Shown: one piece after another, positions 35,702 through 48,545 of the stretch
Position numbering within the stretch: position 1 is the stretch's first letter
Layout: every line of letters starts with the position of its first letter
DNA from: Candidatus Bilophila faecipullorum
Lineage (GTDB): Bacteria; Desulfobacterota; Desulfovibrionia; Desulfovibrionales; Desulfovibrionaceae
Assembly (NCBI GenBank): GCA_944326695.1
Contig: CALVEZ010000010.1
Coordinates: forward strand, 1 to 64,000
Length of the DNA stretch: 64,000 nucleotides
Direction of reading: 5' to 3'
Notes under the pieces: model-generated
Databases searched by the model: none
Seen by the model: the letters and a program-made list of their open reading frames with translations, nothing else
Told to the model about the DNA's origin: nothing
Position numbers and translations under genes: made by a program

Positions 35702-36256
35702 CTATTTGGCAAGCTGAAAATGCCACGCAAGAAGAGCTTTCATCAGTTCCGCAATACGCCCTTGAAGCGCGGGATCAACCACATCGCCCGCTTCATTGAA
35801 GGAAGAGGAAAAGGCATTGGAGAAAAGTTCGGGCTTATTGACGGGATGCAGGTTCAAATACACGCACACCTGGCGCAAATGGTATTGAGCCCGCGAGGTA
35901 CCCATACCCGCGCCTGCGCCCATGATGGCAACAGCCTTGCCGCTGAAGGGCTTGAGGTCGGGTTCGCGCGAGAGCCAGTCCAGCGCGTTTTTCAGGGCCG
36001 GAGCCAGAGAATAGTTGTATTCCGGGCAAGCCAGCACGAAGGCATCCGCGTTATTGGCCTGCTCGATCAGGGTGCGCACCGCTTCCGGTTTGTCGTTGGC
36101 GATATCGGCATTGTAAAAAGGCATCGAAGACAGGTCAGCCAGCGTGAAGCGGACATTGTCGGGAAAACATTCCTGCGCGTAACGCAGAAGTCCCGTATTG
36201 CGCGAAGCCCGGCGCAGGCTCCCCGAGATGCCCAGAATCCGAATATCAGTATTCAT
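35702..36256 (-). CDS. NAD(P)H-dependent FMN reductase
   Basis: Flavodoxin-fold reductase of the NADPH-dependent FMN reductase / azoreductase family. FMN phosphate loop ILGISGSLRRASRNTGLLR at residues 6-25, and the flavin-contacting PEYNYSLAPALKNALDWLSR near 78-98; FSGKAVAIMGAGAGMGTSRA follows. 184 residues, normal length. Quinones, azo dyes or metals are typical substrates. Reads toward a hairpin-bearing gene-free region and is probably monocistronic. Confidence 0.92.
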   Translation of the reverse strand: MNTDIRILGISGSLRRASRNTGLLRYAQECFPDNVRFTLADLSSMPFYNADIANDKPEAVRTLIEQANNADAFVLACPEYNYSLAPALKNALDWLSREPDLKPFSGKAVAIMGAGAGMGTSRAQYHLRQVCVYLNLHPVNKPELFSNAFSSSFNEAGDVVDPALQGRIAELMKALLAWHFQLAK

Positions 36257-36362
36257 AATGATTCCTCCTTTGGAAAGGATAGTGGAAAGTCGCCTTTTTG
36301 TCTATGAGAGAGGGCCCCCTTTCCACGCGCCTTTTCAGGAGGAGCACGTAACCGGAAAGCTG

Positions 36363-36935
36363 CTAGCGCGCCTGTTGAAAGAATCTGTGCAGCAGAGCGG
36401 CACAGCGGGGAGCGGCAATGCCCCCCATATGCCATACCCGGTGATTCAGGAAGGGCAGGTCCAGCCCGTTGAAACAGGAGGCAACCGCCCCGGCCTTGTT
36501 GTCCGCCGCCCCATAGACGACGCCGGCAAGCCTCGCATGGACAATGGCGCCGGTGCACATGAGGCATGGTTCGAGCGTGACCACCAGAACGCAGCCGTCC
36601 AGCCGATAGTTGCCCACAGCAAGGGCTGCGGCGCGAAGAGCGAGCATTTCCGCATGGGCCGAAGGGTCATGACGCGCGATGGGCTCATTGTGCCCGGTGC
36701 CTATGAGGTGGCCTTGCGGATCGACGACAACGGCTCCTACCGGCACTTCACCGTGAGACCATGCTTCTTCCGCCTGAGCGAGTGCTTCTTCCATGAGCCC
36801 TTCCCATGTCCAATGGGGAGGAGGCGGCGGAACAGGTCCCCATAAGGCGGGGACCTGCGGCTCGCAGAAAAACACCTCTGAAGGCGGGGAACCGCCGGAA
36901 GGGTCCCCGCCTGCCGAAGAGACGTCAGGCCGCAT
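36363..36935 (-). CDS. tadA: tRNA-specific adenosine deaminase TadA
   Basis: Zinc enzyme that deaminates A34 to inosine in the tRNA-Arg anticodon. Zinc/catalytic motif PSAHAEMLALRAAALA (His-Ala-Glu) and TLEPCLMCTGAIVHARL (PCxxC); GEVPVGAVVVD near the start matches TadA. From ATG 36935 it has 190 residues with a Pro/Gly-rich leader of some 40 residues; an internal ATG at 36794 with a better ribosome site would start just inside the first helix, so the true start is uncertain. It starts 2 nt after the LOG gene. Confidence 0.9.
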   Translation of the reverse strand: MRPDVSSAGGDPSGGSPPSEVFFCEPQVPALWGPVPPPPPHWTWEGLMEEALAQAEEAWSHGEVPVGAVVVDPQGHLIGTGHNEPIARHDPSAHAEMLALRAAALAVGNYRLDGCVLVVTLEPCLMCTGAIVHARLAGVVYGAADNKAGAVASCFNGLDLPFLNHRVWHMGGIAAPRCAALLHRFFQQAR

Positions 36936-36937
36936 GG

Positions 36938-37588
36938 TTAGAAAATAACCCGTCGCCGTATCTGCTGCACGACCTGTTCGGGGGTATCGCAGACCGTAAT
37001 GAGATCGTCTACTTCCGCGGCGTTGATATAGCCGCCTTTTACCATGTCGTTGCGTATCCAGTCGAGGAAACCGCCCCAGAAACTGCCCTGATAAAGGATG
37101 ATGGGGAGGGGCCGGATGCGTTTTGTCTGGGCAAGGACAAACGCTTCCGAGAGTTCGTCTATGGTCCCCATGCCTCCGGGCATCACGACATAGGCCAGCG
37201 CGTACTTGACGAACATCAGCTTGCGCAGGAAAAAGTAGCGATAATCACTACGGATTTTTACATATTTATTGCACTCCTGCTCATGGGGGAGCTGGATATG
37301 CAATCCCACGGAGACGCCTCCCGCTTCCGTGGCCCCTTTGTTGCCCGCCTCCATGAGGCCGGGTCCGCCGCCCGTGATGACGCCATAGCCGGACTCGACC
37401 AGCAGCCGGGCGATGGTTTCCGTTTCCTGGTACAGCGGGGTGTCCGGTTTGATGCGGGCGGAGCCGAAGATGGAGACGCATGGCCCTATCTCGCTCAGGG
37501 TTTCAAAACCGTCGACGATTTCCGCGAGAATCCTGAACAGGCGCCACGATTCCCGGATGGAGAGCATATCTATGGGAGATTGGGTCAT
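36938..37588 (-). CDS. LOG family protein (nucleotide 5'-monophosphate phosphoribohydrolase-like)
   Basis: Rossmann-like protein of the LOG (lonely guy) family, which releases bases from nucleoside 5'-monophosphates. Signature motifs GGGPGLMEAGNKGA and PGGMGTIDELSEAF are complete, with catalytic Arg/Glu in YRYFFLRK and GTIDE. 216 residues. ATG 37588 follows AAGGAG. Cotranscribed with tadA; both act on adenine-type nucleotides, but whether they cooperate is unknown. Confidence 0.9.
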   Translation of the reverse strand: MTQSPIDMLSIRESWRLFRILAEIVDGFETLSEIGPCVSIFGSARIKPDTPLYQETETIARLLVESGYGVITGGGPGLMEAGNKGATEAGGVSVGLHIQLPHEQECNKYVKIRSDYRYFFLRKLMFVKYALAYVVMPGGMGTIDELSEAFVLAQTKRIRPLPIILYQGSFWGGFLDWIRNDMVKGGYINAAEVDDLITVCDTPEQVVQQIRRRVIF

Positions 37589-37764
37589 GAAAAGCTCCTT
37601 GTGAAGCAAAGTAGTGTTAAAAGTATAGCCGTACGGCGATGATGGCGCAACACCATACGTCTCCATCCCAGAGAAAGTGCGGAAAAAAGATTTGTACGGA
37701 GAAGGCTTTTCCTGCATTTACGAGCGTATAAGAAAGAGACGGCGGTCGCTTTGAATACTTTTTC

Positions 37765-37794
37765 TTGTCATTGCGGGGGGGATGCGGCTAGGAT
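37765..37794 (+). promoter_or_regulatory. Predicted promoter of the MBL-fold RNase gene
   Basis: TTGTCA (37765-37770), 18-nt spacer, TAGGAT (37789-37794). Start expected near 37801, inside a perfect 9-bp inverted repeat GGCTCTTCC-GGCT-GGAAGAGCC (37795-37816). Confidence 0.5.
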
Positions 37795-37836
37795 GGCTCT
37801 TCCGGCTGGAAGAGCCAGCAGGTAGGAGGAGGTTCT

Positions 37837-39456
37837 ATGAAAGTCCATTTTCTCGGGGCGGCGCAGACCGTTACAGGGTCCTGCTACTTGATTGAAGCCT
37901 GCGGCATCCGTTTTACCGTCGATTGCGGGATGCATCAGGGCAACTCTGAGATCGAAGCCCGCAATTTCGATACCAAAGCCTATTCGCCTTCCGATATTGC
38001 CTTTATTTTGCTCACGCATGCCCATATCGATCACTCGGGCCTTTTGCCGCGCCTCGTCCATGAAGGCTTCAAAGGCCCCATCTACTGCACTCCACCTACC
38101 GCCGCCCTTGCCGGGCTGATGCTCGAAGACAGCGCGCACATTCAGGAAATGGAAGCGGAGTGGAAATACAAGAAGCAAAAGCGGCATACGGGACAGAACG
38201 CCAAAAATAAGGACATCGAACCCCTGTACACGGTGGAAGACGCCCGGAACGTCCCCGCCCAGTTTCATCTCGTGGAATACGGCCAGACCTTGGAACCGCA
38301 CCCGGGCATCCGTGTGACCTATCGCGATGCGGGCCATATTCTCGGTTCGGCCTTTCTGGAAATGGCGATCACGGAAGAGGGCAAAACCACAAAGCTGGTT
38401 TTCTCGGGCGATCTGGGCCGCCCCGGAACTCTCCTCATGCACGATCCGGTCACCGCGCAGCAGGCGGATTACCTCTTCATTGAAAGCACCTACGGCGACC
38501 GGAATCACAAGAACGAAGAGGCCACGTTCGACGAACTGGCGGAAGCCATCGCCTACAGCTACGGCAATAACGACAAGGTGATCATCCCCGCCTTCGCGGT
38601 GGGGCGGACGCAGGAAATCCTCTATTGTCTGTACCTGTTGCGGCAACAGGGCAAGTTGCCGGAGAACATGCCCATTTTCGTCGACAGCCCCTTGGCGATC
38701 AGGGCGACCGAAGTTTTCAAGACGTTCAAGGACTATCTCGATACGCCCGAGGTGAACCTCACCAACAATCTGTCCAAACTTTTGCCCAACGTCAAATTTA
38801 CGCTGGACGCCACCGAATCGCAGGCCCTGAATCAGATGAAGGGCGCGGCCATCATTATTTCAGCCAGCGGCATGTGCAATGCCGGGCGGATTCAGCACCA
38901 TCTGCGCCACAACGCATGGCGTCCCACGGCCAGCATCGTTTTCGTGGGCTATCAGGGCGTCGGTACGCCGGGCCGCAAGATTGTCGACGGCGCGACGTCC
39001 ATCCGTCTTTTCAATGAAGACATCGCGGTCAAGGCGCGGGTCTTCACCATCGGCGGTTTTTCGGCCCACGCCGGACAGAGTCAGATTCTGGACTGGATCG
39101 GGAAGATGACGCATCCGGCCATGCGCGTGGTGCTGGTGCACGGTGAAGAACGGGCGCAGGAAACGCTGGCGGGCCTGATCAAGGCGCAGTACCATCTTCC
39201 GGTGAATATTCCCGGATATTTGGAAGAAATGGAACTGGTAGCCGGACTCCAGCCCGAGGTGGTGGTCACGTCCCAGCCGCAAAGCCATGCCCGCGTCAAT
39301 TGGGAGCTGCTGCTGGAAGAAACCGAAGGCAAGATGGCCAAGCTCCGGGCTCTGCTCGAAAACGCGCCTCAGCGCCCGTGGGACGAACAGGTGGACATCC
39401 GGGATCGCATTCTGGAGCTCAACAAGGAACTTTTGTCGGTTTTGGCGCAATTGTGA
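37837..39456 (+). CDS. Beta-CASP metallo-beta-lactamase-fold RNase-like protein
   Basis: 539-residue member of the CPSF73/YSH1-like (COG1236) group, predicted RNA endo/exonuclease. The MBL zinc motif LLTHAHIDHSGLLPRL is near residue 68; further ligands lie in DAGHILGSAF and FSGDLGRPGT. The beta-CASP part carries ESTYGDRNH, AFAVGRTQEILY, SASGMCNAGRIQHHL and the final His in TIGGFSAHAGQS. A charged helical tail of about 85 residues follows. AGGAGG 8 nt upstream of ATG. rsmD follows about 70 nt later. Confidence 0.9.
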   Translation: MKVHFLGAAQTVTGSCYLIEACGIRFTVDCGMHQGNSEIEARNFDTKAYSPSDIAFILLTHAHIDHSGLLPRLVHEGFKGPIYCTPPTAALAGLMLEDSAHIQEMEAEWKYKKQKRHTGQNAKNKDIEPLYTVEDARNVPAQFHLVEYGQTLEPHPGIRVTYRDAGHILGSAFLEMAITEEGKTTKLVFSGDLGRPGTLLMHDPVTAQQADYLFIESTYGDRNHKNEEATFDELAEAIAYSYGNNDKVIIPAFAVGRTQEILYCLYLLRQQGKLPENMPIFVDSPLAIRATEVFKTFKDYLDTPEVNLTNNLSKLLPNVKFTLDATESQALNQMKGAAIIISASGMCNAGRIQHHLRHNAWRPTASIVFVGYQGVGTPGRKIVDGATSIRLFNEDIAVKARVFTIGGFSAHAGQSQILDWIGKMTHPAMRVVLVHGEERAQETLAGLIKAQYHLPVNIPGYLEEMELVAGLQPEVVVTSQPQSHARVNWELLLEETEGKMAKLRALLENAPQRPWDEQVDIRDRILELNKELLSVLAQL

Positions 39457-39527
39457 TTTGCGGCTGCCGGAAGGGAACTCTCCTTTCCGGCAAGGCCGTC
39501 ATTCTTTAATGTCTATTGGGAGTTTTC

Positions 39528-40094
39528 ATGCGCATTATCGCCGGTGCCCTTGGGGGCCGGATATTGAAGACTGTGGAGGGGCCGGGCTATCGGCCCGCCA
39601 CGGCCAAGGTCCGTGAGGCCATTTTTTCGATGCTTGCCGCCCGCGGGGTGGTATGGAGCGGGCTGCGGGTACTGGATTTGTTCGCCGGAAGCGGGAGTCT
39701 GAGCTTTGAAGCCCTGAGCCGGGGAGCGGAGGAAGCCTGCCTCGTGGAGCGCGAAGCCAAGGCCGTGCAGTGCCTGAATCAGAATGTGGAGACGCTTGAC
39801 CTGGCCGACCGGTGCCGGGTGGCGGAAATGGACGTGATGCGCTTTTTACGCGGGCGGACCTATCAACCCTACGACGTGATTTTTGCCGATCCGCCCTATG
39901 GGGAAAACCGGCTTGCGCCTACGCTGAAGGCGGTCATGCGCGGGGGCTGGCTGGCGGAAGACGGCTATCTGCTGGCCGAGATCGAAGGCGGCCTGCGTTT
40001 TGACGCTGAGGCCGTCCATGAGGAACTGGAACTCGACGCCGATCGGCACTATGGGCAAACCCGGATCATTTTATGGCACAAGACAAGCGAATAG
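39528..40094 (+). CDS. rsmD: 16S rRNA (guanine-N2)-methyltransferase RsmD
   Basis: Methylates G966 of 16S rRNA with SAM. N-terminal MRIIAGALGGRILKT and RPATAKVREAIFSML match the family, followed by LDLFAGSGSLSFEALSRGA (SAM) and the catalytic IFADPPYGEN. 188 residues. ATG 39528 chosen for GGGAG 6 nt upstream rather than the TTG four codons earlier. Its 3' end overlaps coaD by 22 nt, a common rsmD-coaD arrangement. Confidence 0.95.
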   Translation: MRIIAGALGGRILKTVEGPGYRPATAKVREAIFSMLAARGVVWSGLRVLDLFAGSGSLSFEALSRGAEEACLVEREAKAVQCLNQNVETLDLADRCRVAEMDVMRFLRGRTYQPYDVIFADPPYGENRLAPTLKAVMRGGWLAEDGYLLAEIEGGLRFDAEAVHEELELDADRHYGQTRIILWHKTSE

Positions 40095-40663
40095 CGATCT
40101 ACCCGGGGACTTTCGATCCCCTGACCAACGGCCATGTCAATATTATCCGGCGCGCTCTGCGGCTTTTCGACAAGGTCATCGTCGCCGTGGCCGCCGATAC
40201 GGGCAAGACGCCTCTCTTTTCCCTCAACGAGCGCGTCGACATGGCCGAGAAGGTTTTTGCCAGAGAAAGCGACATCGTCGTGGAACCGTTTCAGGGGCTG
40301 CTTGTCGACTACGTGGCCAGCCGTAACGCCCAGACGGTGTTGCGCGGCTTGCGGGCCGTTTCCGACTTTGAATACGAGTTTCAGATTTCGCTCATGAACC
40401 GCAAGCTGCGGCCCGACATCGAAACCCTGTTTTTGATTGCCGACTACCGCTGGCTGTACATCAGTTCGACCATCGTCAAAACCGTCGCGAGCTTGGGAGG
40501 AGATGTGCGGGGGCTGGTACCCGACCATGTCTTCGCCTGCCTGCGCGCGCGTTTCGGCTTTGATCCCGTCGGCGTGGACGAGCCCATCGCGCCCCTCCCT
40601 TCCCCCGCCTTGCCGGGCCAGCCCGATGCGTCCGCCCCGAACGGACGGGAGCAGCCATGCTGA
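40073..40663 (+). CDS. coaD: Phosphopantetheine adenylyltransferase CoaD
   Basis: Fourth CoA synthesis step: transfers AMP from ATP to 4'-phosphopantetheine. Nucleotidyltransferase motif AIYPGTFDPLTNGHVNII with the (T/H)xGH histidine, VLRGLRAVSDFEYEFQ, and the C-terminal YISSTIVKTVASLGGDV are complete. About 196 residues; the last 28 (Pro/Ala/Gly-rich) extend past the usual ~165. Overlaps rsmD and is overlapped 7 nt by miaA, so the three are one transcript. Confidence 0.95.
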   Translation: MAQDKRIAIYPGTFDPLTNGHVNIIRRALRLFDKVIVAVAADTGKTPLFSLNERVDMAEKVFARESDIVVEPFQGLLVDYVASRNAQTVLRGLRAVSDFEYEFQISLMNRKLRPDIETLFLIADYRWLYISSTIVKTVASLGGDVRGLVPDHVFACLRARFGFDPVGVDEPIAPLPSPALPGQPDASAPNGREQPC

Positions 40664-41556
40664 AACGCGTTGTCTGTCTTGTCGGTCCCACAGGGGTAGG
40701 CAAGTCCGCAACGGCTCTCCGTCTGGCGGAGCATTTCGGCGGTTCCATCATCAATGCGGACTCGCGGCAGGTTTTTTCGGCCTTCCCCGTCATCACGGCC
40801 CAGCCTTCCGCTGCCGAGCAGGCCCTGTGTCCCCATCACCTCTACGGCTTTCTGCAAACGTCGTCCCGAATTTCGGCAGGGGCATGGGGCGACTTGGCCC
40901 TGCAACATATGGAAGGCGTCGCCTTTCCTCTGCTGGTGGGCGGGACGGGGCTCTATCTCCGCGCGCTTTTCGACGGCATCGTGGACATCCCCCCCATTCC
41001 TGACGAGCTTGTCCGCAAACTTTCCGACGCCTGCGCGCAAGAAGGCAGCGCGGCTTTGCACCTGCGCCTTCGGGACATCGATCCTGACTACGCCGCCCGC
41101 ATCCACGAACATGATCGCCAGCGGATTGTGCGGGCGCTTTGCGTTTACGAGTCCACGGGCAAGACCTTTTCATGGTGGCATCGGCAGACGCCGCCGCCCC
41201 GGGAAATGGACGTGCTGCGCATTGGCCTTCGCCTTCCGCTTGATGACTTGACCCCCTTGCTGGCACGCCGCATCGACGCCATGATCGACGCCGGGGCCGT
41301 GGACGAAGCGCGCGCCGAATACGCCATCCATCCGGATGGGGCTTTGCCGGGATGGTCGGGGATCGGCTGCCGGGAACTTCACCAATACCTCTGCGGCGAG
41401 CTTTCCTTTGAGGCGGCCCGTCTGCTGTGGATAAAAAACACGCGGGCCTACGCCAAGCGGCAACTGACGTGGTTTAACGCGGACAGTCGCATCCGCTGGT
41501 TCGGGCCGGATCAGGCCGAGGACGTGGTGAAGCTGGTCCGTTCCTGGCAGGCGTAA
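40657..41556 (+). CDS. miaA: tRNA dimethylallyltransferase MiaA
   Basis: Adds a dimethylallyl group to A37 of tRNAs reading UNN codons. P-loop GPTGVGKSATALRL, the conserved NADSRQVF, GGTGLYLRALFDGI, and the RIVRALCVYESTG segment are present. 299 residues. Ends the rsmD-coaD-miaA overlapping group; a bidirectional terminator follows 20 nt downstream. Confidence 0.95.
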   Translation: MLKRVVCLVGPTGVGKSATALRLAEHFGGSIINADSRQVFSAFPVITAQPSAAEQALCPHHLYGFLQTSSRISAGAWGDLALQHMEGVAFPLLVGGTGLYLRALFDGIVDIPPIPDELVRKLSDACAQEGSAALHLRLRDIDPDYAARIHEHDRQRIVRALCVYESTGKTFSWWHRQTPPPREMDVLRIGLRLPLDDLTPLLARRIDAMIDAGAVDEARAEYAIHPDGALPGWSGIGCRELHQYLCGELSFEAARLLWIKNTRAYAKRQLTWFNADSRIRWFGPDQAEDVVKLVRSWQA

Positions 41557-41577
41557 CAAAAAACACGAAGACATGAT

Positions 41578-41612
41578 AAAACCCGCCCTCTCCGAAAAGA
41601 GGGCGGGTTTTA
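41578..41612. terminator. Bidirectional terminator miaA / ackA
   Basis: AAAACCCGCCCTCT and AGAGGGCGGGTTTT form a 14-bp stem around CCGAAA between convergent genes. Confidence 0.95.
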
Positions 41613-41631
41613 TTGAAAGAAAGGAAGCGGA

Positions 41632-42849
41632 TTACTTCTGGCAGCCTTCCACGATCTGCATGGTGGTGGTGGCGATTTCCAGCTCTTCGTTGGTGGGGAT
41701 GACGAGGACGGGGATGCGGCTGTCGGACGCGCTGATGGTGCGCGCACCGGGCTTGCGCAGGCGGTTTTCTTCCTTGTTCAGCTTGATGCCGAAGGCTTCC
41801 AGCCCTTCGCAGACGGCTTCGCGGACCAGTTCGTCGTTTTCGCCGATGCCGGCGGTGAAGACGATGGAATCGACGCGGCCAAGCAGGAAGAAGTAGGCGC
41901 CGAGAATCTTCTTGATGCTGCGCACCAGCATCTTGAAGGCAAGCAGGGCCTTTTCATCGCCCTTTTCAATGCTGGCATGCACGTCGCGCATGTCGCTCGT
42001 GCCGCAAATGCCGAACAGCCCCGACTTCTTGTTCATGAGGGTGTCGGCTTCCTGCGGGGTCAGGCCCTTCTTTTCCATGACGAAAGGCACAATGGCCGGA
42101 TCGATGGAACCGCAGCGGGTGCCCATCATCAAGCCTTCCAGCGGGGTCAGGCCCATGGAGGTGTCGATGCATTTCCCGTTCTGCACGGCGGTCATGGAAG
42201 AACCGTTGCCCAGATGCATGGTGATGGAGTTCAGTTCACCGAGGGGCTTTTTCAGATAGTCGGCGGTCGCCTTGGCGATGTACTTGTGGGAGGTGCCGTG
42301 GAACCCGTAGCGGCGGATGCGCAGTTCCTCATACAAGGAATAGGGCAGGGGATAGAGATAGGCTTCGGGGGCCAGCGACATGCCGAATTCGGTATCGAAG
42401 ACGCCGACGTTGGGCACGCCCGGGAAGAGCTTTTCCGCCACTTCAATGCCCATGAGGTTGGCCGGATTGTGCAGCGGGCCAAGCGGGAAGCAGTCCCGGA
42501 TGGTTTCCTTCACCTTCTCGTCAATGAGCACCGGCGCGGTAATGGCTTCGCCGCCGTGCAGCACGCGGTGGCCGATGGCGGAAATTTCGGACTTTTCTTT
42601 GATAACACCCTTTTCCGCATCAAGCAGCAAGGCGATGACGTCTTCCATGCCTTCGACATGGGTGGGGAAGCAGCGTTCCCTCACGATCTTTTCTTCCTTG
42701 TCCGTGCCGGGAGCGAGCTTGTGGCTCAGCTTGCCCATGTCCTGACCGATGCGTTCCACGACGCCGGAGCACAGGACGGTATGATCGTCCATGTTGAAGA
42801 GCTGGTATTTGCAAGAGGAAGAGCCGGCGTTGATGACCAGAATTTTCAT
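41632..42849 (-). CDS. ackA: Acetate kinase
   Basis: Interconverts acetyl-phosphate + ADP with acetate + ATP. N-terminal NAGSSSCKYQLF, HRVLHGGEAIT, FGMSLAPEAYLYPLPYSLY, GFHGTSHKYIA, HLGNGSSMTAV, and GRVDSIVFTAGIGEND are the family signatures. 405 residues from ATG 42849, normal length. No pta (phosphotransacetylase) is in the window. It lies next to PFOR, which supplies acetyl-CoA, so the two belong to the same pyruvate-to-acetate route, though each has its own promoter. Confidence 0.97.
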   Translation of the reverse strand: MKILVINAGSSSCKYQLFNMDDHTVLCSGVVERIGQDMGKLSHKLAPGTDKEEKIVRERCFPTHVEGMEDVIALLLDAEKGVIKEKSEISAIGHRVLHGGEAITAPVLIDEKVKETIRDCFPLGPLHNPANLMGIEVAEKLFPGVPNVGVFDTEFGMSLAPEAYLYPLPYSLYEELRIRRYGFHGTSHKYIAKATADYLKKPLGELNSITMHLGNGSSMTAVQNGKCIDTSMGLTPLEGLMMGTRCGSIDPAIVPFVMEKKGLTPQEADTLMNKKSGLFGICGTSDMRDVHASIEKGDEKALLAFKMLVRSIKKILGAYFFLLGRVDSIVFTAGIGENDELVREAVCEGLEAFGIKLNKEENRLRKPGARTISASDSRIPVLVIPTNEELEIATTTMQIVEGCQK

Positions 42850-43072
42850 GGATGTTACCCGCTGATTAGAGGTTGACGAAAAACACATGCCGTTCTGCCC
42901 GCCGCAGGGCGGGAAAGCGTATCAGGTTCGATTCTGGGCAGTCCTACTTTCGGTCGGTATAAGCCTGAATCGCCGTGATCATGACCGCAGCAATGCTGCC
43001 CGGGACCAGGCGCGATCCCGAAAAGCGAAAGAAGCGTCCAACCGTGGGGAGCCCGGCGGAACGCAGGAGGGT

Positions 43073-43102
43073 AATATAAGACGGAGCGCCCCTTCCTGTC
43101 AA
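43073..43102 (-). promoter_or_regulatory. Near-consensus sigma-70 promoter of ackA
   Basis: On the minus strand TTGACA, an 18-nt spacer and TATATT. The TTGACA is perfect. Start near 43066 implies a long ackA leader. The spacer and -35 lie inside an inverted repeat (ACGGAG..CCCCTTC with GAAGGGG..CTCCGT, about 43081-43125). Confidence 0.75.
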
Positions 43103-43141
43103 AAGCTATGAAGGGGAAACTCCGTCCCGGGAAAGGAAAAG

Positions 43142-43168
43142 CCGGGAACCGGCATGACCGGTTCCCGG
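43142..43168 (-). terminator. Terminator of the PFOR gene
   Basis: On the minus strand CCGGGAACCGG pairs with CCGGTTCCCGG, 11 bp around a 5-nt loop, followed by CTTTTCC. Confidence 0.85.
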
Positions 43169-43174
43169 ATTGCT

Positions 43175-47392
<4,218 letters not shown>

Positions 47393-48364
47393 TTACAGGA
47401 GGTCGGGATCGGCGGGGCGGCGTTCCCAGCAGACTTTCCCTTGCCCTTTCCTGAATTTGCGTAACAGGACATAGAGTGCCCCGGCCCCGCCGTCCGCCGG
47501 GCGCGCCGTGCAGAAGGCGAGGATAACCCGTTTGAAGGGGTCTTGGGTAAACCATTCCTGAACTTTTTCCCGGAGAATGGGGACGCCGTGGGGCGAATTG
47601 CGGCCTCGTCCGGGTACGACCAGCACGGTGCGCTGCCCTTTGAAATAGGCGGCCCGGAAAAAGCCCACCAAGGCTTCAAAGGCCTGCTGCGCGTTCATGC
47701 CGTGCAGGTCCAGATGCGATTCGGGGCTGAACTGCCCGGCTTGCAATTTGCCGACGGTGAGGAGGTCAAGGCCGAGGACATGCCCCTCGACGTACTCATC
47801 GGTAAAGGCCAGTGCGAACTCCAGCTTTCCTTCCATGAATTCCTGGAGAGGATTCCCCGGAGCCTGTACCTGCTGGGGCAAGGGCGGCGTTTCGGCGGCC
47901 ACCTCACGGCCTTTTCCCGCCAGAGGCTTTACATCTCGGACGGCGGCGAAAAAGGACGCATCTTCATCCGGGACGTTTTTCGCTTGCGGAGTGCCGTTTG
48001 GGGAAGGAGCTTTACCGGGTGCGGGCTGTGCGGGCACGGCGGCGGGTTTGGCACGGGATGACGTATTCCGGATGGACTCCGGTTGAAGAAGAGGGCGGCT
48101 CAATGCGGCGGACTCTTTGGCCTTGGGGCGGGCCGAGGCTTTTTCCGGGGTTCCCAGCCGGGCCACGCCAGTAACGGCGGAAAGAAAGGCTCGGGCGTCG
48201 CTGTCCTCAAGCGGCGCTTCGAACGCTTCGTAAAAGGAAGGCTCTTCTTTCTTGGGAACGGGCTTGGCGGATACGGCCTGCTTGCGTTTGTCCGCGGATT
48301 GAAATTTTTTCTTATCGAGCTTGCGGAAGGGGTTTTCCCCTGCAAAGGGATTTTCTTCGGTCAT
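47393..48364 (-). CDS. Smr/MutS2-domain protein
   Basis: 323-residue protein with a C-terminal Smr (small MutS-related) nuclease-like domain: LDLHGMNAQQAFEALVGFF (HGM near residue 222) and VVPGRGRNSPHGVPILR with GRG, ending FCTARPADGGAGALYVLLRK. The N-terminal 190 residues are Pro/Ala/Lys-rich and mostly disordered apart from LDKKKFQSADKRKQAV. Such stand-alone Smr proteins act on branched DNA or mRNA. Monocistronic, head to tail with nothing on its strand. Confidence 0.87.
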   Translation of the reverse strand: MTEENPFAGENPFRKLDKKKFQSADKRKQAVSAKPVPKKEEPSFYEAFEAPLEDSDARAFLSAVTGVARLGTPEKASARPKAKESAALSRPLLQPESIRNTSSRAKPAAVPAQPAPGKAPSPNGTPQAKNVPDEDASFFAAVRDVKPLAGKGREVAAETPPLPQQVQAPGNPLQEFMEGKLEFALAFTDEYVEGHVLGLDLLTVGKLQAGQFSPESHLDLHGMNAQQAFEALVGFFRAAYFKGQRTVLVVPGRGRNSPHGVPILREKVQEWFTQDPFKRVILAFCTARPADGGAGALYVLLRKFRKGQGKVCWERRPADPDLL

Positions 48365-48545
48365 GGTCGCAACCTTTTGATGCTTTATTTAAGGATCAAG
48401 AACCTGCCTAACATAAGCTTGCCCGCCGAGGACTGCAAGGGCGCTGCTTGGGGGCGCGGGAAGGGAGGTGGAGCCTCTTGCACAAGCGCGGGGAAAAGCC
48501 TATTCTCGGCGAATACTTTACCCAAAGCCAGTTGAGGAGAGGATC

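Larger units (their letters stand above)
42850..43174. other. ackA leader and PFOR terminator region
   Basis: 325 bases. The minus strand holds the ackA promoter (43073-43102), giving a leader of some 215 nt with hairpins GCAGCATTGCTGC and CCCGCC-CTGC-GGCGGG, and the PFOR terminator. No ORF. Confidence 0.5.

Noticed and set aside
42910-42960. A tRNA T-arm-like string (GGTTCGATTC) on the plus strand in the ackA leader.
   Set aside because: The flanking bases do not form a T-stem, and no anticodon or acceptor stem can be drawn.
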